DNA of 15,441 bases from NCBI GenBank assembly GCA_017457465.1, contig JAFTHJ010000196.1, positions 1-15,441 on the forward strand, read 5' to 3'. Positions within the stretch are counted from its first letter, which is position 1. Every line of letters starts with the position of its first letter. The translations under genes and the position numbers were made by a program. The notes under the pieces were generated by a model, which saw nothing but the letters and a program-made list of their open reading frames with translations, was not told the origin of the DNA and did no database searches. Positions 1 through 6,242 of this stretch are shown piece after piece. The stretch comes from Clostridia bacterium. GTDB lineage: Bacteria; Bacillota; Clostridia; Oscillospirales; CAG-272.

Positions 1-730
1 CAACCACAGCGTCGGGAAGCTCTCCCGTCATTTCAAGGAACTGTTCCCTCGCTTCAATTCCGACAACGCTCTGGAAATCTCTTACCATCATCGGAAAGGG
101 GTGGGGACCCACAACCGAGCCTATGCAGTATATCGAATCCTTGTATTCCTTACTATACGCGTCAAAAGCGGCGTCAACCGCCTCCTTGAGCGTCTGCAAA
201 CCGTGAGTTACCTCCACAACATTCGCGCCGAGACTCTTCATTCTCGCAACATTGGGAGCCTGTTTCTTGATATCGACCGAGCCCATATAAATGTCACATT
301 CAAGTCCGACATACGCCGCCGCGGTTGCGAGAGCAACACCGTGCTGTCCCGCGCCTGTCTCGGCGATAACTTTCTTCTTGCCCATATATTTTGCGAGAAG
401 CGCCTCTCCCATACAGTGATTGAGCTTGTGGGCGCCCGAGTGGTTGAGGTCCTCTCTTTTCGCGTAAAGCTGAACCTTGCCGCCGAGCGAGTCAGAAAGT
501 CTTTCAAGGTGAGTTATAGGAGTCGGTCTGCCCTGAAATTCCTTTCTTATTCTGCGAAGCTCCGCTATAAATTTTCTCGACTGACAGATGGAGTAATACG
601 CCTCGGTAATTTCCGCCATAGCCGCCTTGAGCTTGTCATCTATATATCCACCGCCGTATTTTCCAAAATAACCCTCCTTGTCGGGATATTGGCTGAAATA
701 AGTATCAAAATCAACGCCGTTAAGTTTCAT
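1..730 (-). CDS. trpB: Tryptophan synthase beta chain, 3' end cut off by the window
   Basis: This is a PLP enzyme that condenses indole with L-serine to give L-tryptophan in the cytoplasm. 243 codons are visible, about 60% of the usual length of around 400. The PLP lysine is K102 in the HSGAHKLNH motif, after KREDLN. The catalytic glutamate region AETGAGQHG lies at 123-131, and GPHPFP follows at 208-213. The N-terminus (YFGKYGGGYI) matches the COMM-side entry of TrpB proteins. The start at 730 is set by an AAAGGAG site 8 nt upstream (739-745). It is preceded by a Trp T-box leader and a short ORF, so expression should rise when charged tRNA-Trp is scarce. No trpA or other trp gene lies upstream. 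Whether trpA follows downstream is outside the window, so this could be a stand-alone salvage TrpB. The identification is secure; the metabolic role is inferred. Confidence 0.95.
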   Translation of the reverse strand, partial: MKLNGVDFDTYFSQYPDKEGYFGKYGGGYIDDKLKAAMAEITEAYYSICQSRKFIAELRRIRKEFQGRPTPITHLERLSDSLGGKVQLYAKREDLNHSGAHKLNHCMGEALLAKYMGKKKVIAETGAGQHGVALATAAAYVGLECDIYMGSVDIKKQAPNVARMKSLGANVVEVTHGLQTLKEAVDAAFDAYSKEYKDSIYCIGSVVGPHPFPMMVRDFQSVVGIEAREQFLEMTGELPDAVV

Positions 731-787
731 AATAGTTTCTCCTTTAAATTATCTGATATTTAATGTAATGTTTCGTCTTTGTTCGGA

Positions 788-820
788 TTAGCCGCGCCAT
801 CGCTTGGATATTATAAACAT
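788..820 (-). CDS. Putative 10-residue leader peptide with one Trp codon
   Basis: A short ORF, MFIISKRWRG followed by TAA, begins directly after the T-box terminator run. It has a strong ribosome site (GGAGGAG, 4 nt before the ATG). Its eighth codon is UGG, flanked by two arginine codons. The stop lies 57 nt before the trpB start. An AT-only hairpin (744-763, TTAAAT/ATTTAA) sits between the two and touches the trpB ribosome site. The arrangement recalls the B. subtilis at operon, where a T-box is followed by rtpLP, a 10-residue leader peptide with Trp codons, ahead of rtpA. There the stop is much closer to the next ribosome site, so the mechanism here would differ. That it is translated is inferred from the ribosome site alone. 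Confidence 0.55.
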   Translation of the reverse strand: MFIISKRWRG

Positions 821-837
821 TTTCTCCTCCGTAAAAC

Positions 838-872
838 AAAAAAATCCTGCCTCTGATAATTCAGGGACAAGA
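838..872 (-). terminator. Intrinsic terminator of the trp T-box
   Basis: On the minus strand an imperfect stem with a short ATTA loop (CCCTGA pairing with TCAGAGG, extended by TCTTG with CAGGA, small bulges) is followed at once by seven T residues. It lies just downstream of the T-box element, where the competing terminator is expected. Confidence 0.8.
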
Positions 873-1100
873 CTGAAATCCTGCGGTACCACCCATATTG
901 GCGTTCTCACGCCCACTCTGCATTGCACACATATGCAACTGAGGCAGATAACGGCACCGCTCACCGTCGGTAACTACTTGCTCTCGCTGTCGTCCGACCT
1001 CATAAGTCCATTCACTGAAACCTCAGTATCGCACTCACAGCAACGGCGACTCTCTGAACCTGCTAAATAACAGCTACTACTCTTAATCATAGGTTTTGAT
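838..1100 (-). promoter_or_regulatory. T-box riboswitch (tRNA-Trp sensing leader)
   Basis: The conserved T-box element GGGTGGTACCGCAG lies at 881-894. Upstream are the Stem I signature CAGAGAGTCG followed by GTTGCTGTGAG, and the specifier-loop sequence GAATGGAC with UGG at 1008-1010. Just before the T-box element is a GAGA-tetraloop hairpin (GGCGT/ACGCC) in the stem III region, and before that a TTGCA/TGCAA hairpin. Downstream is a terminator. By the known mechanism, uncharged tRNA-Trp pairs with UGG through its anticodon and with the T-box bulge through its free CCA end, which favours the antiterminator and transcription of trpB. The 5' end is placed from the promoter spacing. Confidence 0.93.
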
Positions 1101-1106
1101 ACGGTT

Positions 1107-1135
1107 ATTATACACGCATTACGGGCGTTTGTCAA
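1107..1135 (-). promoter_or_regulatory. SigA promoter of the trp T-box/trpB unit
   Basis: TTGACA (1130-1135) and TATAAT (1107-1112) are separated by exactly 17 bp. Both hexamers are perfect consensus, giving a start near 1100 just before Stem I of the T-box. The -35 box and spacer are embedded in one arm of a 13-bp inverted repeat. Confidence 0.88.
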
Positions 1136-1186
1136 TAGCTTTCGGAAATTTTCTCAAAAATCCCCCTCGCTACGACAAACGCCCGT
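1121..1186. repeat. 13-bp perfect inverted repeat, 40-bp spacer
   Basis: ACGGGCGTTTGTC at 1121-1133 is the exact reverse complement of GACAAACGCCCGT at 1174-1186. The left arm covers most of the -35 box and spacer of the trp promoter; the right arm lies just past the stop of the kinase gene. No T-run follows either arm, so it does not look like a standard terminator. It may be a paired operator, or an RNA fold formed by transcripts reading through from the kinase gene. Confidence 0.7.
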
Positions 1187-1193
1187 GCGTTAA

Positions 1194-1943
1194 TTATTCA
1201 AAATCCATTATATCTATCCAGCCGTGGAGGAAATCTCTCTCCTCGGGCTTACCCTTGACAGACTGCGATGCCGCCACGATAGGAAGCCACTTCTGAATAT
1301 ACTTCTTCTCTGTTCCGCTCTTCTTGCAGAACAAGTCCATATATTTATCCGCAACATCGCGCTTACCGCGAAGACAGAACATAAGATAGCTTCTCGCCAC
1401 ATCGGCGGACGCATTTCCCTGTGTTGCGTGTGCCCAGTCGATAATATAAGGAATTCCCGACTCGGTGATTATAATATCCGTGGGATTGAGGTCGCCGTGG
1501 CATACCTTCTTGTGCTTGGGCATTCCCTCAAGACGAGCGTGAAGCTCATACTTCGTCGTATCGCTGATATCCGCCTCGGATATCTTTCTGTTCATCTTGT
1601 CCTTGAGTTTGCCAAGCATCGGGCAGGTTTTAGAATGTATCTTCATCTGGATATCAACGAACATCTCAAGATATTCATCGAGCTTCTCGGGATTCGTCTC
1701 CATAAGCTCACCAAGCGTTGAACCGGCAATATATTCAGAGGCAATCGCCCACTTGCCGTCAACCTTTGATACCTCGATAACCTTGGGTATATTGAGTCCG
1801 GTTTCCTCAACACGCGCCTGATTGAGCGCCTCGTTAAGAACGTCCGCCTTGGAATAATCCGTGTCAAAAACCTTGATTGCACGATCTTCGTCACGGTATA
1901 CCTTCTTTGAGGGGCGGATTGCGATAACATTATCAAGCTTCAT
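1194..1943 (-). CDS. Aminoglycoside phosphotransferase-fold kinase, substrate unknown
   Basis: This 249-residue cytoplasmic protein has a small kinase-like fold of the APH/choline kinase type. K24 in RAIKVF matches the ATP-binding lysine. The catalytic loop is HGDLNPTD (149-156) with D151 as catalytic base, and the metal-binding motif IIDW has D169. The usual loop ends in N (HGDxxPxN), but here position 156 is D. The order and length suit the small bacterial kinase set described as TIGR02172-like, but the substrate cannot be read from sequence; small alcohols or amino sugars are possible. The start has an AGAAAGGA ribosome site. It lies 27 bp behind adhE, so it is probably on the adhE transcript. 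Antibiotic resistance should not be assumed. Confidence 0.8.
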   Translation of the reverse strand: MKLDNVIAIRPSKKVYRDEDRAIKVFDTDYSKADVLNEALNQARVEETGLNIPKVIEVSKVDGKWAIASEYIAGSTLGELMETNPEKLDEYLEMFVDIQMKIHSKTCPMLGKLKDKMNRKISEADISDTTKYELHARLEGMPKHKKVCHGDLNPTDIIITESGIPYIIDWAHATQGNASADVARSYLMFCLRGKRDVADKYMDLFCKKSGTEKKYIQKWLPIVAASQSVKGKPEERDFLHGWIDIMDFE

Positions 1944-1970
1944 AATATCATTTCCTTTCTTCGGACAGAT

Positions 1971-4589
1971 TTATATTTCGGTATGTGTGCCGTAATAAGC
2001 GTTGAGGTACATCTGCTTTATCTCGCTCATAAGAGGATAACGGGGGTTAGCGCCCGTGCACTGGTCGTCGAACGCCTGTTCAACCATATCGTCAAGACGA
2101 GCGAGGAAGTCTGCCTCGTCTACACCGTAATCCTTTATCGTATCCTTGATTCCAACACGAGCCTTGAGGTCGTTGATAGCTCCGATAAGCTTCTCAAGCT
2201 TCTCCTCGTCGGTCTTACCGCCAAGTCCGAGATAATCGGCGATTTCTGCGTATCTCGCGAGAGTGTGGGGATGGTCGTACTGCGAGAATGTTCCCATCTT
2301 CACAGGTGCTTCGGAAGCATTGAAACGAATTACCTCTTCTATCATAAGCGCGTTTGCAACACCGTGAGGCAGGTGATGGAATGCGCCGAGCTTGTGCGCC
2401 ATAGAGTGACATACGCCAAGGAATGCGTTCGCGAACGCCATACCCGCCATAGTAGCCGCGTTTGCCATCTTCTCTCTCGCCTCAACATCGGTCTGACCGT
2501 TGTCGTAAGCTCTGGGGAGATACTCGAAGATAACCTTGAGAGCGCGGAGCGCGAGACCGTCGGTGTAGTCGGTCGCGAGCATAGCAGCGTATGCCTCAAC
2601 CGCGTGAGTAACGGCGTCGATACCCGATGCCGCTGTGAGTCCTCGGGGGGCGGACATATGGAAGTCTGTATCAATAATAGCCATATCGGGAAGCAGCTCG
2701 TAGTCCGCAAGGGGATACTTGACTCCCGTCTTTTCATCGGTAATAACCGCAAAGGGCGTTACCTCCGAGCCTGTTCCCGCCGAGGTAGGGATAGCGATAA
2801 AGTATGCCTTCTCGCCCATCTTGGGGAATGTGTAGACTCTCTTACGGATATCAATAAATCTCATAGCCATATCCATAAAGTCTGCATCGGGATGCTCATA
2901 AAGCACCCACATTATCTTTGCGGCATCCATTGCCGAACCGCCACCGAGCGCGATTATGGTATCGGGTGCAAAGGCTCTCATTTGAGCCGCTCCCTCGGTT
3001 GCGTTCGCAAGAGTGGGGTCGGGCTGAACATTGAAGAATGTCGCGTGTTGGATTCCCATCTCATCGAGCTTATCTGTTATCGGCTTCGTGTAGCCGTTCT
3101 GGTAAAGGAAGGTGTCGGTTACAATAAACGCCTTCTTCGCGCCTCTTACAGTTCTCAATTCATCGAGAGCTACGGGGAGGCAACCCTTCTTTATATATAC
3201 CTTTTCGGGTGTTCTGAACCAAAGCATATTCTCTCTCCTCTCGGCTACTGTTTTGATGTTGAGCAGGTGCTTGACACCTACGTTTTCGGATACGCTGTTA
3301 CCGCCCCAAGAGCCGCAGCCAAGCGTAAGCGAGGGAGCGAGTTTGAAGTTATACAGGTCTCCGATACCGCCGTGAGACGAGGGAGTATTAACGAGGATAC
3401 GGCAGGTCTTCATTCTTGCCGCAAACGCGTTCAGCTTTTCTGTTTCTGTTATCTCATTGAGATAAACGCTCGAGGTGTGACCGTATCCGCCGTCGGCAAC
3501 AAGACGGTCTGCCTTATCAAGCGCCTCATCGAATGTCTTTACCTTATACATAGCAAGTACGGGAGAGAGCTTCTCGTGAGCAAACTCCTCGGAAAGCTCA
3601 ACGCTCTCAACCTCGCCGATAAGTATCTTTGTGTTATCGGGAACGGTAACGCCCGAAAGCTCGGCAATCTTCGCCGCTCTCTGTCCGACAATTTTTGCGT
3701 TGAGCGCACCGTTGATGATAATAGTCTTTCTTACCTTTTCTGTCTCATCCGCATCAAGGAAATAGCATCCTCTTGCAGCGAACTCCGCCTTGACAGCGTC
3801 ATAAATGCTCTCAAGCACTATAACCGACTGCTCGGACGCGCATATCATACCGTTATCAAATGTCTTTGAGTGAATTATCGAGTTGACTGCCTTGAGAATG
3901 TCTGCGCTATCGTCAATTATAGCGGGTGTATTACCTGCGCCAACGCCAAGAGCGGGTTTACCGCTCGAGTACGACGCCTTAACCATTCCGGGGCCACCGG
4001 TTGCGAGGATTATGTCCGCTTCCTTCATAACCGTGTTTGTCATATCAAGCGAAGGGACATCTATCCAACCGATAATTCCCTCGGGAGCACCCGCAGCGAC
4101 CGCTGCCTCAAGCACAAGCTTTGCTGCCGCTATAGTGGAGTTCTTCGCTCTGGGGTGGGGGCTTATGATAATACCGTTTCTCGTTTTAAGCGAAATAAGT
4201 GTTTTAAATATAGCGGTAGAGGTGGGGTTAGTTGTGGGGATAACCGCCGCGATAACTCCGATAGGCTCGGCAATCTTCTTGATACCGAACGCTTTATCCT
4301 CCTCTACAACTCCGCAAGTCTTGGTGTCTTTATAAGCGTTGTAAATATACTCTGCGGCATAGTGGTTCTTGATGACCTTGTCCTCAACAACGCCCATACC
4401 GGTCTCGGCAACAGCCATCTTCGCAAGAGAAATTCTCGCCTTGTCTGCTGCTGACGCGGCAGCAAGGAATATCTTGTCTACCTGCTCCTGTGTGTAGGTC
4501 GCGAACACTCTCTGCGCCGCTCTTACCTGTGACAGCTTCGCCTCAAGAGCCTCCACGCTGTCAACTACAGTATACTGCTTCTCGTTCAT
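1971..4589 (-). CDS. adhE: Bifunctional acetaldehyde-CoA/alcohol dehydrogenase
   Basis: This 872-residue enzyme reduces acetyl-CoA to acetaldehyde and then ethanol with two NADH, the main electron sink of many fermenting bacteria. It usually forms long filaments (spirosomes). Residues 1 to about 440 are the CoA-acylating aldehyde dehydrogenase, with catalytic C250 in DNGMICASE. The C-terminal part (about 450-872) is an iron alcohol dehydrogenase with the nucleotide motif GGGSAMD (549-555) and metal ligands D658, H662, H728 and H742 (THAVEAY; CHSMAH; HHLPHG). These sit five residues from the E. coli AdhE equivalents. A longer reading from 4622 is possible, but the ATG at 4589 has a GGAAAGG site 7 nt upstream and begins like other AdhE proteins. 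It has its own SigA promoter and is followed by a kinase gene. Confidence 0.97.
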   Translation of the reverse strand: MNEKQYTVVDSVEALEAKLSQVRAAQRVFATYTQEQVDKIFLAAASAADKARISLAKMAVAETGMGVVEDKVIKNHYAAEYIYNAYKDTKTCGVVEEDKAFGIKKIAEPIGVIAAVIPTTNPTSTAIFKTLISLKTRNGIIISPHPRAKNSTIAAAKLVLEAAVAAGAPEGIIGWIDVPSLDMTNTVMKEADIILATGGPGMVKASYSSGKPALGVGAGNTPAIIDDSADILKAVNSIIHSKTFDNGMICASEQSVIVLESIYDAVKAEFAARGCYFLDADETEKVRKTIIINGALNAKIVGQRAAKIAELSGVTVPDNTKILIGEVESVELSEEFAHEKLSPVLAMYKVKTFDEALDKADRLVADGGYGHTSSVYLNEITETEKLNAFAARMKTCRILVNTPSSHGGIGDLYNFKLAPSLTLGCGSWGGNSVSENVGVKHLLNIKTVAERRENMLWFRTPEKVYIKKGCLPVALDELRTVRGAKKAFIVTDTFLYQNGYTKPITDKLDEMGIQHATFFNVQPDPTLANATEGAAQMRAFAPDTIIALGGGSAMDAAKIMWVLYEHPDADFMDMAMRFIDIRKRVYTFPKMGEKAYFIAIPTSAGTGSEVTPFAVITDEKTGVKYPLADYELLPDMAIIDTDFHMSAPRGLTAASGIDAVTHAVEAYAAMLATDYTDGLALRALKVIFEYLPRAYDNGQTDVEAREKMANAATMAGMAFANAFLGVCHSMAHKLGAFHHLPHGVANALMIEEVIRFNASEAPVKMGTFSQYDHPHTLARYAEIADYLGLGGKTDEEKLEKLIGAINDLKARVGIKDTIKDYGVDEADFLARLDDMVEQAFDDQCTGANPRYPLMSEIKQMYLNAYYGTHTEI

Positions 4590-4638
4590 ATTAAAACCTT
4601 TCCGTTGCGTTTTTTCACGCACTCAAAAAATCAGTTTT

Positions 4639-4689
4639 GCGGACTTTTGTCCGCTTTTTCATTATAATGAGGCGAATTTTTCACCTCAT
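4639..4689 (-). other. Two hairpins in the adhE 5' leader
   Basis: In the leader of about 100 nt, a 10-bp stem with an AAA loop (arms ATGAGGTGAA and TTCGCCTCAT, 4667-4689) begins about 2-3 nt after the expected transcription start. A second perfect stem, GCGGAC/GTCCGC with an AAAA loop, lies at 4639-4654. Neither is followed directly by a T-run. A stem at the very 5' end often protects mRNA from decay; that role is inferred. Confidence 0.65.
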
Positions 4690-4698
4690 CACGGTTCA

Positions 4699-4727
4699 AT
4701 TATATCATTCAGAAAAATCCTTGTCAA
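4699..4727 (-). promoter_or_regulatory. SigA promoter of adhE
   Basis: TTGACA (4722-4727) and TATAAT (4699-4704) are both perfect consensus, with a 17-bp spacer. The predicted start is near 4692. Confidence 0.88.
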
Positions 4728-4734
4728 TATATTT

Positions 4735-4752
4735 TTGTTAAAAAATTGTCAT
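4735..4752. promoter_or_regulatory. Candidate Rex-type redox operator upstream of adhE
   Basis: The plus-strand 18-mer beginning TTGTTAA matches the clostridial Rex pattern TTGTTAA-N4-TTAACAA at 11 of 14 fixed positions: 7 of 7 in the first half, 4 of 7 in the second. It ends 8 bp upstream of the -35 box. Rex senses the NADH/NAD ratio and controls adhE in related bacteria. The region is AT-rich, so chance is a real alternative. Confidence 0.35.
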
Positions 4753-4842
4753 ATTCAGATAAGTTGTACAAATACGTGCAATATTATTTGTCATTGTTGC
4801 CGTTGTATGTGCTATTTTTACAACAAAAAACCGTGTTTTTTG

Positions 4843-5109
4843 CTATTCTCCGCGTTTTTTACCCGAACGAACCCCCACTCCGTCGATATAAACCTCGGGC
4901 TCACCCTTCTTGGGAAAGTCAAGAATAGCCGCCTCGTCTCCGAGCTTGAATACCTGCTCTGTTCCTCGGAGCTTACCGAAGCCCACGCTTATGTCAAACT
5001 CGTCACCGTCGATAGTCACGATAGCCTTTCCCATAAGCATTGAATATGTCAGCGAGACCTTATGCTCACCGTCCTCAAGCGAGATATCCCAGTTAATCTT
5101 CTTTGCCAT
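4843..5109 (-). CDS. Small beta-rich protein resembling the FAIM1 family
   Basis: This 88-residue protein has no signal peptide or membrane segment. Residues 7-38 (WDISLEDGEHKVSL, then GKAIVTIDGDE) follow the pattern of animal FAIM1 (Fas apoptotic inhibitory molecule 1): W-D-x-x-L-x-D-G-x-H-K, then G-K and a V/I-D-G hairpin. Residues 49-77 (GTEQVFKLGDEAAI, then EVYIDG) repeat a similar strand-turn pattern, matching the second part of the FAIM1 N-terminal domain. The C-terminus is basic (KKRGE). The start has a GGGAG ribosome site. It is a single-gene unit with its own promoter, between adhE and a divergent membrane protein gene. The resemblance is from remembered family sequence, not a search; the bacterial function is unknown. 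An AT-rich 8-bp stem (4824-4842) follows the stop and could be a weak terminator. Confidence 0.7.
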   Translation of the reverse strand: MAKKINWDISLEDGEHKVSLTYSMLMGKAIVTIDGDEFDISVGFGKLRGTEQVFKLGDEAAILDFPKKGEPEVYIDGVGVRSGKKRGE

Positions 5110-5165
5110 AATTTTCTCCCTTCAAACAACAAAAATCTCGGATTACCACTGTACTTATTTAAATC

Positions 5166-5194
5166 ATTCTATCACATTTATCCGCCGTTGTCAA
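5166..5194 (-). promoter_or_regulatory. SigA promoter of the FAIM1-like gene
   Basis: TTGACA (5189-5194) and TAGAAT (5166-5171), with a 17-bp spacer, give a leader of about 50 nt. The promoter diverges from that of the downstream plus-strand gene. Confidence 0.82.
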
Positions 5195-5217
5195 TTGTAT
5201 ATAAATTTCTTTGAAAA

Positions 5218-5233
5218 TTATAAAATTTTATAA
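5218..5233. repeat. 16-bp perfect AT-only palindrome between divergent promoters
   Basis: TTATAAAATTTTATAA reads the same on both strands and lies between the two divergent -35 regions. It may be a shared operator or simply AT-rich promoter DNA. Confidence 0.5.
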
Positions 5234-5239
5234 ACCCTG

Positions 5240-5268
5240 TTCCATTTGAGCAAATAATATGATATAAT
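5240..5268 (+). promoter_or_regulatory. Promoter of the TVP38/TMEM64 gene
   Basis: There is a perfect TATAAT (5263-5268) with an extended TGA just before it, and a weak -35 (TTCCAT, 5240-5245) at 17-bp spacing. The extended -10 probably compensates for the poor -35. Confidence 0.65.
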
Positions 5269-5300
5269 ATGTAGGAAATTGTAAAAAGGCGGTTTTTCAG

Positions 5301-6068
5301 ATGGGAAAAGCAAGAGAAAAAACGAAAAAAATATTCAAAGACCGAGAGCTGGAGCAAACCAAGCACTATTCAAAGCGAATGTCAGCTATCGTCTTGAGCG
5401 CATTTTCAGTGCTCTCCTGTGTACTTGCCATTCTGGGATTCCTCTGGCTTAAGACCAATTTCTCGGATGTCGACGTATTCAAGGCGTTCGTTGAGAAAAA
5501 CTACCTTTTGAGCGCAATAGCTCTGATAATAATATGTGCCGTTCAGGTGATAATCGCGCTTATTCCGGGGGAGATTGTTGAGATAGCCGCTGGATACGCG
5601 TTCGGAGCTATTCCGGGAGCGCTGATATGCCTTGCGGGAATTACTCTCGGCAGCGTTTGTGTGCTTCTCCTCGCGAGGAAATTCGGCAGACGCTTCGTTG
5701 AATCGCTCTACCCGCGCGAGAAGATAGATTCTCTCCCGATACTCAACAACCCCAAAAAGCGAAACGCCTTCACCGCCCTGCTCTTTCTTATCCCAGGAAC
5801 ACCTAAAGACCTCATTACTTATATAATAGGTATCACCGAGATGAGCATACCGCTCTATCTGCTCATAGCCACCACTGCCAGAATCCCCTCAATCATTATG
5901 TCCACCATCGGCGGCGATGCTCTCGGAGATAATAAATTTGTTTATGCTATTGTCGCTTTTATCATCTCGGGAGTGATAAGCCTTGTCGGTTACCTCGTAT
6001 ATCTGCGTATATCGAAAAAGAACAAGAAAAAAGACGAAAACACTTCTGTTAGCAATATAAACAATTAA
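5301..6068 (+). CDS. TVP38/TMEM64 family (DedA-like) membrane protein
   Basis: This is a 255-residue integral membrane protein of the SNARE-associated/DedA superfamily, whose members have been linked to lipid scrambling or flipping and membrane homeostasis. A basic cytoplasmic N-terminus (1-27) is followed by hydrophobic segments near 28-50, 68-88, 94-125, 157-178, 184-205 and 213-235, and a lysine-rich tail. The family re-entrant motifs are visible: IPGEIVEIAAGYAFG (88-102) and FLIPGTPKD (162-170), each with the conserved proline-glycine and an acidic residue. The ribosome site is AAGGCGG, 8 nt upstream. It is the first of two plus-strand genes but is separated from the next by 174 bp with a possible second promoter. 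The substrate is not known. Confidence 0.9.
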   Translation: MGKAREKTKKIFKDRELEQTKHYSKRMSAIVLSAFSVLSCVLAILGFLWLKTNFSDVDVFKAFVEKNYLLSAIALIIICAVQVIIALIPGEIVEIAAGYAFGAIPGALICLAGITLGSVCVLLLARKFGRRFVESLYPREKIDSLPILNNPKKRNAFTALLFLIPGTPKDLITYIIGITEMSIPLYLLIATTARIPSIIMSTIGGDALGDNKFVYAIVAFIISGVISLVGYLVYLRISKKNKKKDENTSVSNINN

Positions 6069-6136
6069 AAAGTTTGAATTTTGGATAAAAAACACAAAAA
6101 AATTAGTGTTATTAACGGTATATTAACAATATTTTG

Positions 6137-6165
6137 TAGAACTGTTCATAAATAGATGTTAAAAT
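6137..6165 (+). promoter_or_regulatory. Possible promoter of the HPr-like gene
   Basis: TAAAAT (6160-6165) preceded by TGT forms an extended -10. The -35 (TAGAAC, 6137-6142) is weak. The 174-bp gap between the two genes is strongly AT-rich and shows no other clear signal. Confidence 0.35.
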
Positions 6166-6242
6166 ATAGCCACAAAGAAAATCGGAAAAATCAGGAAACT
6201 GAACCGATTATTATTGAGTATATTTGAAAGGAACCGAAGAAA

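Noticed and set aside
101..763. Plus-strand open frame of 220 codons opposite trpB
   Set aside because: The minus strand encodes TrpB with catalytic motifs and a proper ribosome site; the plus-strand frame has no recognisable features.
1194..1943. Aminoglycoside resistance gene
   Set aside because: The fold is shared, but the protein is short, the loop is altered and the context is metabolic (adhE); nothing supports a resistance role.
1983..3869. Long plus-strand open frame (628 codons) opposite adhE
   Set aside because: It is the antisense shadow of a clear AdhE gene, has a cysteine/arginine/serine-rich composition with no recognisable domain, and has no ribosome site. The codon pattern of adhE explains the lack of stops.
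4737..4800. Several scattered TTGT words upstream of adhE that suggest a repeat array
   Set aside because: Spacing is irregular and the stretch is very T-rich; only the Rex-like 18-mer was kept as a candidate.
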